64,000 bases of DNA from Halobacillus sp. Marseille-Q1614 (GTDB lineage: Bacteria > Bacillota > Bacilli > Bacillales > Halobacillaceae). The translations under genes and the position numbers were made by a program. Numbering within the stretch: position 1 is the stretch's first letter; the number at the start of each line of letters is the position of its first letter. The notes under the pieces are model-generated. The model was not told the DNA's origin, ran no database searches, and worked only from the letters and a program-made list of their open reading frames with translations. Shown piece by piece: positions 35,425-43,570 of this stretch. The stretch spans positions 682,001-746,000 of the forward strand of contig NZ_CADDWH010000001.1 in assembly GCF_902809865.1 (NCBI RefSeq). Reading direction: 5' to 3'.

Positions 35425-36417
35425 ATGAAACAAGAACATGTGGAACAATTGTTTAAGTGGCTGGATGAAACAGCAGAAACGTTAGAGAGGGACTTGGATC
35501 TTACGTATTTAGAAGCATTGACCGAATCGATAGACACGCTGTCAAACGGCCAGCCGTTTGATGATATTCCAGAAAACGTGCAGACATATCTATTAAATCA
35601 GCTGACAAAAGTAAAAGCTGACAGCTTTACTAAGGAAGAATTGAGAAAAGCGGTCCAGTTAGCAATTTTAAAAGGAATGAAAGGGGCTACCCAGCATCAG
35701 CACTTAATTACACCTGACTCTGTCGCGATGTTTATGGGGTATATCAGTTCCAAACTGTTAGAAGACGAGAGCGTCTTTAAGATCTTTGATCCAGCGGCGG
35801 GTACAGGCAATTTGCTGACCTCCGTATTAAACCAGCTTGGTGACAAAGAAACCGAAGCTTTTGCAAGTGAAGTCGACCAGACGCTGATTCAGCTGGCGGT
35901 TGCTAATGCTAACCTTCAGAAAAACAAAGTAGAATTCTTCCATCAGGACAGTCTCCGTCCGTTTTTAATGGAGCCGGTCGACTTTGTTGTTTCCGATCTT
36001 CCTGTTGGTTATTATCCTGATGATGAGCAGGCAGCGAAATACACGTTAAAAGCAGAGCATGATCATTCCTATGCCCACCACCTTTTTATTGAACAAAGCT
36101 TAAACTACACCAAACCGGGTGGGTATTTGATGTTTATAGTGCCTAATTTTCTTTTCGAAAGTGATCAATCCCATGCCCTAAATACTTTTCTTAGAGAGGA
36201 AGGGCATATCGTCGGAATGCTTCAGCTCTCGGATTCCTTGTTTAAAAATGAAAAACATGGGAAAAGTATCTTAATTCTCCAGAAAAAAGGCGGCGGCTCT
36301 AAAGCACCAAAGCAGGCTCTATTAGCGAAACTTCCTTCTTTTAAAAACCCGCAGGCAATGGCGGATATTCTCGGTCAGATGAACCGCTGGTTTGACGATT
36401 ATAAAACGGCAAAATAG
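35425..36417 (+). CDS. ytxK: class I SAM-dependent methyltransferase YtxK
   Basis: A 330-residue N6-adenine-methylase-like protein. The SAM motif reads DPAAGTGNL (about residue 123) and the catalytic-type motif is DLPVGYY (about 193), a departure from the NPPY/F of DNA methylases. No restriction or specificity subunit is adjacent, so a restriction system is unlikely. It precedes ackA as in B. subtilis, where its function is also undefined. CTAGGGGG precedes the ATG. Confidence 0.88.
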   Translation: MKQEHVEQLFKWLDETAETLERDLDLTYLEALTESIDTLSNGQPFDDIPENVQTYLLNQLTKVKADSFTKEELRKAVQLAILKGMKGATQHQHLITPDSVAMFMGYISSKLLEDESVFKIFDPAAGTGNLLTSVLNQLGDKETEAFASEVDQTLIQLAVANANLQKNKVEFFHQDSLRPFLMEPVDFVVSDLPVGYYPDDEQAAKYTLKAEHDHSYAHHLFIEQSLNYTKPGGYLMFIVPNFLFESDQSHALNTFLREEGHIVGMLQLSDSLFKNEKHGKSILILQKKGGGSKAPKQALLAKLPSFKNPQAMADILGQMNRWFDDYKTAK

Positions 36418-36439
36418 TGGGAAAATAAAGAATATATAA

Positions 36440-36453
36440 AGTAAACGTTATCA
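36440..36453 (+). promoter_or_regulatory. cre site (CcpA operator) upstream of ackA promoter
   Basis: AGTAAACGTTATCA matches the cre consensus TGWAANCGNTNWCA at 13 of 14 positions. Its centre is about 55 bases upstream of the inferred ackA transcription start, the location used for CcpA activation of ackA in B. subtilis. Confidence 0.8.
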
Positions 36454-36466
36454 AATGTCTCACGCC

Positions 36467-36495
36467 TTGAAATCAATAGTTACGGGTGGTTAAAT
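36467..36495 (+). promoter_or_regulatory. sigma-A promoter for ackA
   Basis: TTGAAA (36467-36472), 17-base spacer, TTAAAT (36490-36495), positioned downstream of the cre site. Confidence 0.6.
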
Positions 36496-36542
36496 GGTAG
36501 TGGTAGAAAGAAGCGAGCCTATTTTTAAGGGGATGAACGACG

Positions 36543-37730
36543 TTGAGTAATATATTAGCAATTAACGCAGGAAGTTCTTCTTTAAAATTTCAATTAATTG
36601 AAATGCCGGAAGAAAAGGTTATAACTAAAGGTTTAGTAGAACGTATCGGATTAAATGATTCCGTATTTACAATCGAATTTAATGGGGAGAAGGATGAGAC
36701 AGTTACGGATATTGATGATCATGAAGTAGCTGTTAAAATGCTTCTTGAAAAGCTGACAGCACATGGTGTTATTCAGTCATTAGATGAAATTGACGGAGTC
36801 GGCCACCGGGTTGTACACGGGGGCGAGCGCTTTAGTGAATCTGTTTTAATTACAGATGAAGTGGTGAAAGAAATTGAGGATGTTTCTGATTTAGCACCAT
36901 TGCACAACCCGGCGAACTTAACGGGGATCCGTGCTTTCCGCGAAGTGCTGCCTAACGTGCCGCACGTAGCTATTTTTGACACGGCTTTCCACCAGTCCAT
37001 GCCGGAACAGTCTTATCTGTACAGCCTTCCTTATGAGTACTATAAGGAGTACGGAATTCGTAAGTACGGGTTCCACGGGACTTCTCACAAGTATGTATCT
37101 GAGCGTGCGGCAGAAATGCTCGGTCGTCCGCTTGATCAGCTTCGACTGCTTTCTTGTCACTTAGGTAATGGGGCAAGTATTGCTGCCATTGAAGGCGGTA
37201 AATCCATCGATACTTCCATGGGCTTCACACCACTAGCTGGTGTAACGATGGGAACACGTTCAGGGAATATCGACCCTGCCTTAATTCCTTTCATTATGGA
37301 AAAGACAGGCAAGTCAGCTGCAGAAGTTATGAACGTCTTAAATAAAGAAAGTGGAATGCTTGCATTGTCCGGTTTCTCAAGTGACCTTCGTGATATTGAG
37401 CAGAAGGCAGCTGAAGGAGACGAACGTGCAGAGCTTGCTCTTGAAGTATTCGCGGCAAGAATCCACAAATATATCGGATCTTATGCATCCCGTATGCATG
37501 GAATCGATGGTATTATTTTCACAGCAGGAGTTGGAGAAAACAGCACGTCCATCCGGGAAAGAGTTCTTAAAGGACTTGAATTCATGGGTGTATACTGGGA
37601 TCCTGCTTTAAACCAGGTACGTGGAAAAGAAGCATTTGTGAACTATCCTCACTCCCCGGTTAAAGTTATGATTATTCCAACCAATGAAGAAGTAATGATT
37701 GCAAGAGATACAGTCGAAAAAGGACTATAG
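36543..37730 (+). CDS. ackA: acetate kinase AckA
   Basis: A 395-residue enzyme converting acetyl phosphate and ADP to acetate and ATP in overflow metabolism. It has the N-terminal NAGSSSLKF signature, GHRVVHGGE, the catalytic HNPANL/FDTAFHQ region and TRSGNIDP. The start is TTG at 36543 after AAGGGGATG. A cre site at a CcpA-activating position lies upstream. Length and sequence are standard. Confidence 0.97.
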   Translation: MSNILAINAGSSSLKFQLIEMPEEKVITKGLVERIGLNDSVFTIEFNGEKDETVTDIDDHEVAVKMLLEKLTAHGVIQSLDEIDGVGHRVVHGGERFSESVLITDEVVKEIEDVSDLAPLHNPANLTGIRAFREVLPNVPHVAIFDTAFHQSMPEQSYLYSLPYEYYKEYGIRKYGFHGTSHKYVSERAAEMLGRPLDQLRLLSCHLGNGASIAAIEGGKSIDTSMGFTPLAGVTMGTRSGNIDPALIPFIMEKTGKSAAEVMNVLNKESGMLALSGFSSDLRDIEQKAAEGDERAELALEVFAARIHKYIGSYASRMHGIDGIIFTAGVGENSTSIRERVLKGLEFMGVYWDPALNQVRGKEAFVNYPHSPVKVMIIPTNEEVMIARDTVEKGL

Positions 37731-37737
37731 GATCATG

Positions 37738-37773
37738 CAGGCCGGCTTTTTAATAAGCCAGGCCTGTTTTTTT
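37738..37773 (+). terminator. terminator after ackA
   Basis: Stem CAGGCCGGCTT (37738-37748) / AAGCCAGGCCTG (37755-37766, one bulge) and seven Ts. Confidence 0.9.
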
Positions 37774-37830
37774 ATTGTCCATGAAATTATAAAATTCCAA
37801 GCTGTGGATATATATTTAAAAGTGCGGCAT

Positions 37831-37942
37831 CCAGCTCCAGCGCCCAGACACTTGCGTCATAAGCCATCCGGCCTGCTAAAAGGGAAGGACACCTTCCTCC
37901 GGCCGTTTTGCTTATGCGTTTCGTGTCTACCAGGGCGCTTTA
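37831..37942. repeat. long imperfect palindromic intergenic element
   Basis: The arms AGCGCCCAGACACTTGCG then TCATAAGCC (from 37837) and, in reverse complement, AGCGCCCTGGTAGACACG then CATAAGC (to 37940) pair over about 35 bases each, with an inner GGAAGGACACCTTCC hairpin (37883-37897). It fills most of the 307-base gap before ecsC; no gene lies inside, although one frame stays open through it. It resembles the AGCGCC-bordered repeats common in Bacillaceae genomes; family assignment is from memory. Confidence 0.65.
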
Positions 37943-38037
37943 AGCCTTTGTTCTTGGTAAAATTTAAAAGAAGTTATTTCTCAAATCCTGGTGATAAGGA
38001 TACAATAGTAGTAGCTGATTCATTAGGAGTGATAATT

Positions 38038-38862
38038 TTGTCAAAACAAAGAGTGGCTGAGAATATAGAGTTGTGGCAGAAGCGGCAGGCTAATTATGAA
38101 GCGAATGATTTCGAAATGGTGTATTCCAACTGGATCAATCAGTCTTTAGCGCAAATGAGTCCGTCTTTATCCAGCAAATTTTTCTCTAAGCTCGATGACT
38201 GGTTATTCCATACCCATGCTTTTCTGCAGGGTTCCAGCTTCCAGGAAGATGCCAGAGCAAGGATCCTTTCTGTAGGACGTGTATTTTCTGGGGATATTAA
38301 AGAAATCTGGGAGATGAAGCAGTTAACAATTGACCAGCTTACTTACATTGCAGATCAACAGACTGCGAAAAGCCGGCTTTATGCCTTTGCTCAAGGAGGC
38401 GTGACAGGGACAGGGGGATGGCTGCTGTTAAGCATTGATTTTCCACTTATGGTCGCTATGAACTTAAGGACCGTTCAGCTGATCGGTCTTACTTTTGGGC
38501 ATGAAATGAACCATCCATACGAGATGATGCTTTCTTTAAAAGTTTTCCATGCAGCAACACTGCCTAAAAGGCTTCAAGCCAAGGCGTGGGAAGAACTGGT
38601 GGAAGAGATAAAAAACGAGGGAAATCCATATGTATATATGGGAGATGACCGGTTAACAGATCAGACCTGGTTAGAACAGCCGCTTAAACAGGTTTTTAAA
38701 TCAGTGTTTATTATGATGTTTAGGAAAAAACTTTTCCAGGGTATTCCTTTAATCAGTGTTGCAATTGGTGCTCAGGCTAATTACAGCTTAACGAAACAAG
38801 TCGCTGAGTTCGCAACGAAATTTTATCAGTATCGATATTTGTGGGAGGAGGAAGGAAATTGA
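38038..38862 (+). CDS. ecsC: EcsC family protein
   Basis: A 274-residue EcsC-domain protein with the TGTGGWLLLSIDFPLMVAMN core (about 118-140). EcsC was named from the B. subtilis ABC transporter operon ecsABC, but here no ecsA or ecsB is adjacent, so its role is unclear. The start is TTG at 38038, six bases after AGGAGTG; the longer open frame upstream runs through the palindromic repeat and is not credible. Its stop overlaps the moaB start. Confidence 0.85.
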   Translation: MSKQRVAENIELWQKRQANYEANDFEMVYSNWINQSLAQMSPSLSSKFFSKLDDWLFHTHAFLQGSSFQEDARARILSVGRVFSGDIKEIWEMKQLTIDQLTYIADQQTAKSRLYAFAQGGVTGTGGWLLLSIDFPLMVAMNLRTVQLIGLTFGHEMNHPYEMMLSLKVFHAATLPKRLQAKAWEELVEEIKNEGNPYVYMGDDRLTDQTWLEQPLKQVFKSVFIMMFRKKLFQGIPLISVAIGAQANYSLTKQVAEFATKFYQYRYLWEEEGN

Positions 38863-39371
38863 GTGTAAGTGAGCATAAAAAACAGGCACCTTCTACGGTC
38901 AGGTGTATGGTGATCACAATAAGTGACACGAGAACAGAAGAAACCGATAAGAGCGGAAGGTATATTAAAGAAAGTCTATTGGAAGAAGACCATCAAATTA
39001 GTAATTACATGATTGTTAAAGATGAAGCAGAACAAATCAAGCAAGCAGTTATGACTGGAATTGAAAAAGCCGATATAGATGCCATTTTACTAAATGGAGG
39101 AACGGGAATGGCGAAGCGGGATGTTACGATTGAAACAGTTACTCCTCTCTTTGAAAAAGATATGCCGGGATTTGGAGAGATCTTCCGCATGCTCAGCTAT
39201 ACCGAGGATATTGGATCTGCCGCACTTCTCTCAAGAGCGGCAGCGGGAGTGGCAGGAGATACAATGATTTTTTCCATGCCGGGTTCATCTGGAGCCGTCC
39301 GCCTTGCTTTACATAAACTTATCTTACCAGAGTTAGGCCACATCATAAGAGAGATTCAAAAAGATCTGTAA
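38859..39371 (+). CDS. moaB: molybdenum cofactor biosynthesis protein MoaB
   Basis: A 170-residue MoaB/Mog-type protein, acting on molybdopterin (adenylylation-type step). It carries the family motifs ITISDTRT, LNGGTGMAKRDVT and MPGFGEIFR, and SMPGSSGAVRL. The TTG start overlaps the ecsC stop (TTGA) behind GGGAGGAGG. No other moa gene is in the window. Placement near uspA and ald follows B. subtilis. Confidence 0.92.
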   Translation: MSVSEHKKQAPSTVRCMVITISDTRTEETDKSGRYIKESLLEEDHQISNYMIVKDEAEQIKQAVMTGIEKADIDAILLNGGTGMAKRDVTIETVTPLFEKDMPGFGEIFRMLSYTEDIGSAALLSRAAAGVAGDTMIFSMPGSSGAVRLALHKLILPELGHIIREIQKDL

Positions 39372-39375
39372 AAAA

Positions 39376-39415
39376 AACTTGTAAAGAAACTCTAAGTTTC
39401 TTTACAAGTTTTTTT
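39376..39415. terminator. terminator after moaB
   Basis: Perfect 15-bp stem AACTTGTAAAGAAAC (39376-39390) / GTTTCTTTACAAGTT (39396-39410) with T-run on the plus strand and A-run on the other side; it may serve both moaB and the convergent uspA gene. Confidence 0.92.
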
Positions 39416-39481
39416 AGCCTAGCACTAGAATCGAATACGTCGTGACTCCTGAGCAATAAACGAACTATACGAGAACAAAGA

Positions 39482-39934
39482 TTAGGATTTTGAAAGAGGC
39501 TCTCTAACGACCAGAACGTCACACTTGGCATATCTGGTAATGTGTTCGGAAACGCTTCCAATAAAGAACCGTTCCATTAAGTTTAAGCCGGTCGCCCCGC
39601 ATATGATTAAGTCCGCATGATGCTTGGGAGCTACATCTTTTGCGATTTTCACTTTTGGAGAACCGTATTCGATGTCCACTTTCACATTTTTTACACCCGC
39701 TTTTTCTGCCTTTTGCTGATACTCCTCAAGAAGCTCTTTTGCATATTTCTCTGCGCGTATCGCTAATGAACGATCGTATGCCTCTACTGTGGAGAAAGCC
39801 CTTGTATCTACAACGTGGGATAAAACAAGCTGGGCATCGTTACGATTAGCGATATCAATTGCTTTTTTAAAGGCTACCTCTGCAGTTTCGGAACCATCAA
39901 CAGCTACGACAATATGCTTGTATTCATGTGGCAT
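39482..39934 (-). CDS. universal stress protein, UspA family
   Basis: A 150-residue UspA-fold protein. The ATP-binding GATGLNLMERFFIGSVSE signature (G-x2-G-x9-G-S type) is near the C-terminus and VAVDGSETAEVAF at the N-terminus. Such proteins help survival under stress and starvation. The ATG at 39934 lies 8 bases after AAGGGAG; a GTG three codons upstream is less likely. Confidence 0.9.
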   Translation of the reverse strand: MPHEYKHIVVAVDGSETAEVAFKKAIDIANRNDAQLVLSHVVDTRAFSTVEAYDRSLAIRAEKYAKELLEEYQQKAEKAGVKNVKVDIEYGSPKVKIAKDVAPKHHADLIICGATGLNLMERFFIGSVSEHITRYAKCDVLVVREPLSKS

Positions 39935-40134
39935 AATGGACACTCCCTTCCTTTTGTTACCTTTATTATATCATGATATCTTCCTGTTGATGACAGGGGA
40001 AAAAGGTCTTTTTGTGAACAAGTAAAGCGTTTGCCGAGCATTTGATATGATAGTTATCGCCGACTTGTTGTAAAGTATAGATATCGGAGAAAACTATTAA
40101 AAATACAGCCATTTGATTTAAGGAGGATGCCGTT

Positions 40135-40893
40135 TTGCGACACGCCATTATCACTGCAGGTACTAAAGGGTTAGGACGTAAAGTGACGGAAAGCTTCCTG
40201 AACGCGGGTTATTCAGTAACGGTTACATACTTAACCGATTTTTCCAGAGCGGAAAAATTGGTCAAAGAGTTTGCAGATAAAAAAGACAGGATTCAATTAG
40301 TCAAGGTAGATGTGAGAGAAAAGAAGGACCTCAGCCGCCTGGTAGAGAAAGCCATCGAACGATTTGGCCGCGTAGACTTTCTGATCAATAATGCCGGCCC
40401 GTACATTTTTGAAAGAAAAAAATTAATGGATTACTCTTCAGATGAATGGAATTCCATGATTCGTGGAAACCTAGATGCAGCTTTCCATCTTTTAAAGCTA
40501 ACCATTCCATATATGCGCAAACAGAAGTTTGGGCGAATTATTAATTATGGGTTTCAAGGCGCCGACAGTGCTTCAGGGTGGATCTACCGTTCTGCGTTTG
40601 CCGCGGCAAAGGTGGGGTTGGTGTCATTGACAAAAAGTATTGCTTTTGAAGAGGCTGAGCATGGTATAACTTCAAATATGATCTGTCCGGGAAACATAAC
40701 AGGACAGATGAAAGAGGCTTCGATTGAGGAAGGGAGAAATTTAAAGGATCCCGATACACCTATCGGCCGGCCGGGAACGGGAGAAGATATTGCCAGGACA
40801 ATTGCATTTCTGTGCGAAGAGGATTCAGACATGATTACTGGGACAATCTATGAAGTAACAGGAGGATTAGACGTTATACACCGCCACCGTTAA
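40135..40893 (+). CDS. short-chain dehydrogenase/reductase-like protein lacking the catalytic tyrosine (YtkK-like)
   Basis: A 252-residue SDR-fold protein with the nucleotide motif TAGTKGLG (7-14) and NNAGPY (85-90). At the usual YxxxK site the sequence is FAAAK (F155, K159), and the strand that normally ends in the catalytic serine reads INYGF. The fold and cofactor site look intact, so it may bind a nucleotide without classical reductase activity. The TTG start follows AAGGAGG. By context it corresponds to B. subtilis YtkK. FabG naming would be misleading. Confidence 0.82.
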   Translation: MRHAIITAGTKGLGRKVTESFLNAGYSVTVTYLTDFSRAEKLVKEFADKKDRIQLVKVDVREKKDLSRLVEKAIERFGRVDFLINNAGPYIFERKKLMDYSSDEWNSMIRGNLDAAFHLLKLTIPYMRKQKFGRIINYGFQGADSASGWIYRSAFAAAKVGLVSLTKSIAFEEAEHGITSNMICPGNITGQMKEASIEEGRNLKDPDTPIGRPGTGEDIARTIAFLCEEDSDMITGTIYEVTGGLDVIHRHR

Positions 40894-40943
40894 TTTTTGA
40901 AAATTTGCATTTTTTGCAGACGGTAGGGTTATTCTGCGAATTC

Positions 40944-40966
40944 TGATACAATGTAAGGGCTTACAT
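40944..40966 (+). promoter_or_regulatory. extended -10 promoter with overlapping perfect palindrome, upstream of ald
   Basis: TGATACAAT (40944-40952) is an extended -10 element with no good -35. Directly on it, ATGTAAGGGCTTACAT (40951-40966) has perfect 7-bp arms around GG and would cover the start point. Its core TGTAAGGGCTTACA matches the cre consensus at 13 of 14 positions but misses the central C of CG, so CcpA or another dimeric repressor could bind. Confidence 0.5.
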
Positions 40967-41062
40967 GAAATGCATCTATTAAAGCCTATATTGTTAGGAT
41001 TATATTGGCAAGCGAATAAGAGGACATTTGTCCGTTAAATGGATGCCGGGAGGTTATTTGCA

Positions 41063-42181
41063 ATGAAAATTGGCGTACCAACAGAAATCAAAAATAATGA
41101 AAACCGCGTGGCGATGACGCCTGCTGGAGTTATGAGCTTAACAGAAGCCGGACATCAGGTCTTTATTCAAAGGGGCGCGGGTTTAGGGTCTGGGTTTACC
41201 GACGAACAATATGCGCAAGCTGGAGCTCTATTAGTGGATACTGCCGGAGAAGCATGGTCTCAGGAAATGGTTATGAAGGTTAAAGAGCCGCTGCCTGAGG
41301 AATACGGTTATTTTTATGAAGGACTTATATTATTTACTTATTTGCATTTAGCTGCTGAACCCGGCTTAACTAAAGCGCTGATTGAACGGAAAGTAGTCGG
41401 CATTGCTTATGAGACCGTTCAGTTAAATAACGGCTCCCTGCCTTTGCTTACTCCAATGAGTGAAGTGGCCGGACGAATGGCTTCTCAGATCGGAGCTCAA
41501 TTTTTAGAAAAGTCCCACGGCGGAAGAGGCGTCCTGCTTGGAGGAATTCCGGGGGTAAGACGCGGGAAAGTAACCGTCCTTGGTGGAGGGGTAGTAGGAA
41601 CGAACGCTGCTAAAATCGCTGCCGGTCTCGGTGCTGATGTAACGATCATTGATTTAAATCCTGAGCGTCTACGCCAGCTTGACGACATTTTCGGCAGAGA
41701 AATCAATACGATGATGTCTAATCCTTTAAATATTCAGGAAGCATTGGAAGAGTCTGATTTAGTTATCGGTGCCGTTCTCATTCCAGGAGCGAAAGCGCCA
41801 AAAATTGTGACAGAGCAAATGGTTCAGAATATGCCGGAAGGATCAGTTATCGTGGATGTAGCCATTGACCAGGGCGGTATTTTCGAAACAACAGACCGAA
41901 TTACAACCCATGATAACCCGACATATACAAAATACGGGGTTCTGCATTATTCTGTAGCCAATATGCCGGGAGCTGTACCGAGAACATCGACAATCGGCCT
42001 TACGAACGTTACCGTACCTTATGCACTTCAGCTTGCTAATAAAGGGTATCTAAAAGCGTGCTTAGACAACCCTGCCCTTTATAAAGGCATCAATACGTTA
42101 AATGGCTATGTGACGTATGAAGCGGTCGCAGAAGCTCATGGATTATCGTATTCGGATGCTATCGAATTACTAAACGAATAA
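41063..42181 (+). CDS. ald: alanine dehydrogenase Ald
   Basis: A 372-residue NAD-dependent enzyme interconverting L-alanine and pyruvate plus ammonium; in Bacillus it supports alanine use and sporulation. It begins [17 protein letters not shown], has the NAD site [20 protein letters not shown] (about 172-191) and the catalytic KVKEP and [11 protein letters not shown]-type regions (here [10 protein letters not shown]). The ATG at 41063 follows GGGAGG. An operator-like palindrome sits on its promoter. Confidence 0.96.
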   Translation: MKIGVPTEIKNNENRVAMTPAGVMSLTEAGHQVFIQRGAGLGSGFTDEQYAQAGALLVDTAGEAWSQEMVMKVKEPLPEEYGYFYEGLILFTYLHLAAEPGLTKALIERKVVGIAYETVQLNNGSLPLLTPMSEVAGRMASQIGAQFLEKSHGGRGVLLGGIPGVRRGKVTVLGGGVVGTNAAKIAAGLGADVTIIDLNPERLRQLDDIFGREINTMMSNPLNIQEALEESDLVIGAVLIPGAKAPKIVTEQMVQNMPEGSVIVDVAIDQGGIFETTDRITTHDNPTYTKYGVLHYSVANMPGAVPRTSTIGLTNVTVPYALQLANKGYLKACLDNPALYKGINTLNGYVTYEAVAEAHGLSYSDAIELLNE

Positions 42182-42192
42182 ATGATTGAGCG

Positions 42193-42220
42193 GCAGAACC
42201 CAAAAGTTCTGCTGTTTTTT
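42193..42220 (+). terminator. terminator after ald
   Basis: Stem GCAGAAC (42193-42199) / GTTCTGC (42206-42212) followed by six Ts. Confidence 0.85.
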
Positions 42221-42237
42221 GTTAGAATGAAAAAAAG

Positions 42238-42264
42238 TGAAACAAAAGAGGACCTTAGTCCGTA
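42238..42264 (+). promoter_or_regulatory. sigma-W type (ECF) promoter for the DUF4178-pspA operon
   Basis: TGAAAC (42238-42243), 17-base spacer, CGTA (42261-42264), identical in both boxes to the B. subtilis sigma-W consensus. The inferred start is some 35 bases before the first gene. B. subtilis pspA is a sigma-W target, which supports the reading. Confidence 0.75.
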
Positions 42265-42307
42265 CATATAGGTACAGCAGGGCTAAAGTAGAAGGAGAGG
42301 TGCAGTT

Positions 42308-42817
42308 TTGGGATTCTTTTCAAGATTATTTTCTAAAAGTAAAAGCAATACCACGGAAGTAAAAGAAAGGACTCCGCTGAATATTCAAGTGGGGGATATC
42401 GTCACATACGATCTGATGGATTATGAAGTAGTGGGAAAGATTACCTATCGCGATGGTGCGTATGAATGGTATTCTTATCAGCTGCTTGAAGGAAAAAATG
42501 TAAAATGGCTTTCTGCAGAAATGGATGATGTATTGGAGCTTGGGATGTACGAAACGATTAAGCTGCCTGTGGATTCATTCCCTAAACAATTAGATTATGA
42601 GGGTGTGACTTATCATAAGAATGAGGAAGGTGAGGCTTATGTAACAGGTGAAGGCCGCAGTCAAAATGTTAACGGACGAACAGCCCGATATGCCGAATAC
42701 ATTTCAGAGGATGAAGAGAAGTACCTCTCTTTAGAGTCGTGGGGAAGTGAAATAGAGGCCAGTCTCGGGTATGATGTAGAAGAATACGAAATTCAAATTC
42801 TTGCAGGTTCTAAATAA
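42308..42817 (+). CDS. DUF4178 domain protein
   Basis: A 169-residue soluble protein matching the DUF4178 pattern: two related beta-rich halves, with VGDIVTYDLMDYEVVGKITY (28-47) and YEWYSYQLLEG following. It is the first gene behind a sigma-W-type promoter and precedes pspA by 18 bases. E. coli YjfK, beside the PspA paralogue YjfJ, belongs to the same domain family. TTG start at 42308 after AAGGAGAGG. Molecular function is unknown. Confidence 0.85.
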   Translation: MGFFSRLFSKSKSNTTEVKERTPLNIQVGDIVTYDLMDYEVVGKITYRDGAYEWYSYQLLEGKNVKWLSAEMDDVLELGMYETIKLPVDSFPKQLDYEGVTYHKNEEGEAYVTGEGRSQNVNGRTARYAEYISEDEEKYLSLESWGSEIEASLGYDVEEYEIQILAGSK

Positions 42818-42835
42818 AGAAGGAGGACAAACTAT

Positions 42836-43507
42836 ATGTTTAAATTTTTTAATCGAGTTAAAACGGTTGTCGGTGCTGAATTAAATGCTATGTTAGATAA
42901 AGCAGAAGATCCGGTGAAAATGCTGGAGCAGTTTATGCGTGATATGGAGAATGATATCCGCGATGCAGAGAGTGCTGTGGCTAAACAGATCGCCAATGAA
43001 AAAATGATGAAAAGAAAATACGATGATGCACAAGCGTTAGCAGATAAGCGCATGCAGCAAGCTGAAAAAGCAATTGAAGCAGGCAATGACGATCTTGCAA
43101 GACGCGCCTTAGAAGATAAAAAGAACCAGCAGGATCAAGCGGATCAATTTAAGGCTTCTTATGAAAGAGCCCAGCAGGATTCGAACAGTCTTCGCCAGAA
43201 ATTAGATGAAATGAAGAAAGAATATCAAGAAATGAAATTGAAGAAAGACTCCTTAAAAGCAAGAGCAGAGTCAGCGCAAACACGTACTAAGATGAATCGT
43301 ACAATGTCTAACATTGGAAGTGATGAATCGCGTCAAGGGTTTGATCGAATGGAAGAAAAAGTCATGCAGTATGAAGCAGAAGCCGAGACGAGTGAAGATC
43401 TCTCTAAATCCAATCGTTCTCTTGATGATGAATTCGCTGAATTAGATAAAAACGACAGCATTGATGATGAACTGGCTGCCCTAAAAAGAAAAATGAACAA
43501 AGAGTAA
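42836..43507 (+). CDS. pspA: PspA/IM30 family protein
   Basis: A 223-residue helical protein of the PspA/IM30/LiaH (ESCRT-III-like) family that coats and protects stressed membranes. It begins with an amphipathic helix (MFKFFNRVKTVVGAELNAML) followed by long coiled coils to about residue 190; the tail is acidic (DDEFAELDKNDSIDDELA). AGAAGGAGG precedes the ATG. It lies in the middle of the putative stress operon. Confidence 0.94.
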   Translation: MFKFFNRVKTVVGAELNAMLDKAEDPVKMLEQFMRDMENDIRDAESAVAKQIANEKMMKRKYDDAQALADKRMQQAEKAIEAGNDDLARRALEDKKNQQDQADQFKASYERAQQDSNSLRQKLDEMKKEYQEMKLKKDSLKARAESAQTRTKMNRTMSNIGSDESRQGFDRMEEKVMQYEAEAETSEDLSKSNRSLDDEFAELDKNDSIDDELAALKRKMNKE

Positions 43508-43514
43508 TGGATAC

Positions 43515-43548
43515 GTTGTGCCTGGCATTGTCAGGCACAACTCATTTT
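43515..43548 (+). terminator. intra-operon hairpin after pspA
   Basis: Perfect 10-bp stem GTTGTGCCTG (43515-43524) / CAGGCACAAC (43532-43541) with TCATTTTT tail. Could be a partial terminator giving more DUF4178/PspA than downstream products, or an mRNA-stabilising hairpin. Confidence 0.6.
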
Positions 43549-43570
43549 TGGGGAGAGGAGGGCTTAAGGA

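Noticed and set aside
35425-36417. Restriction-modification system at ytxK
   Set aside because: No restriction or specificity subunit is adjacent, the catalytic motif is divergent, and the position matches the conserved ytxK-ackA pair.
37699-38037. Long N-terminal extension of EcsC open to position 37699
   Set aside because: It runs through the ackA 3' end, the ackA terminator and the palindromic repeat; the TTG at 38038 has a good ribosome site and gives a normal EcsC length.
40019-40034. cre-like GTAAAGCGTTTGCC upstream of the SDR gene
   Set aside because: Only about 10 of 14 positions match and no promoter is positioned sensibly around it.
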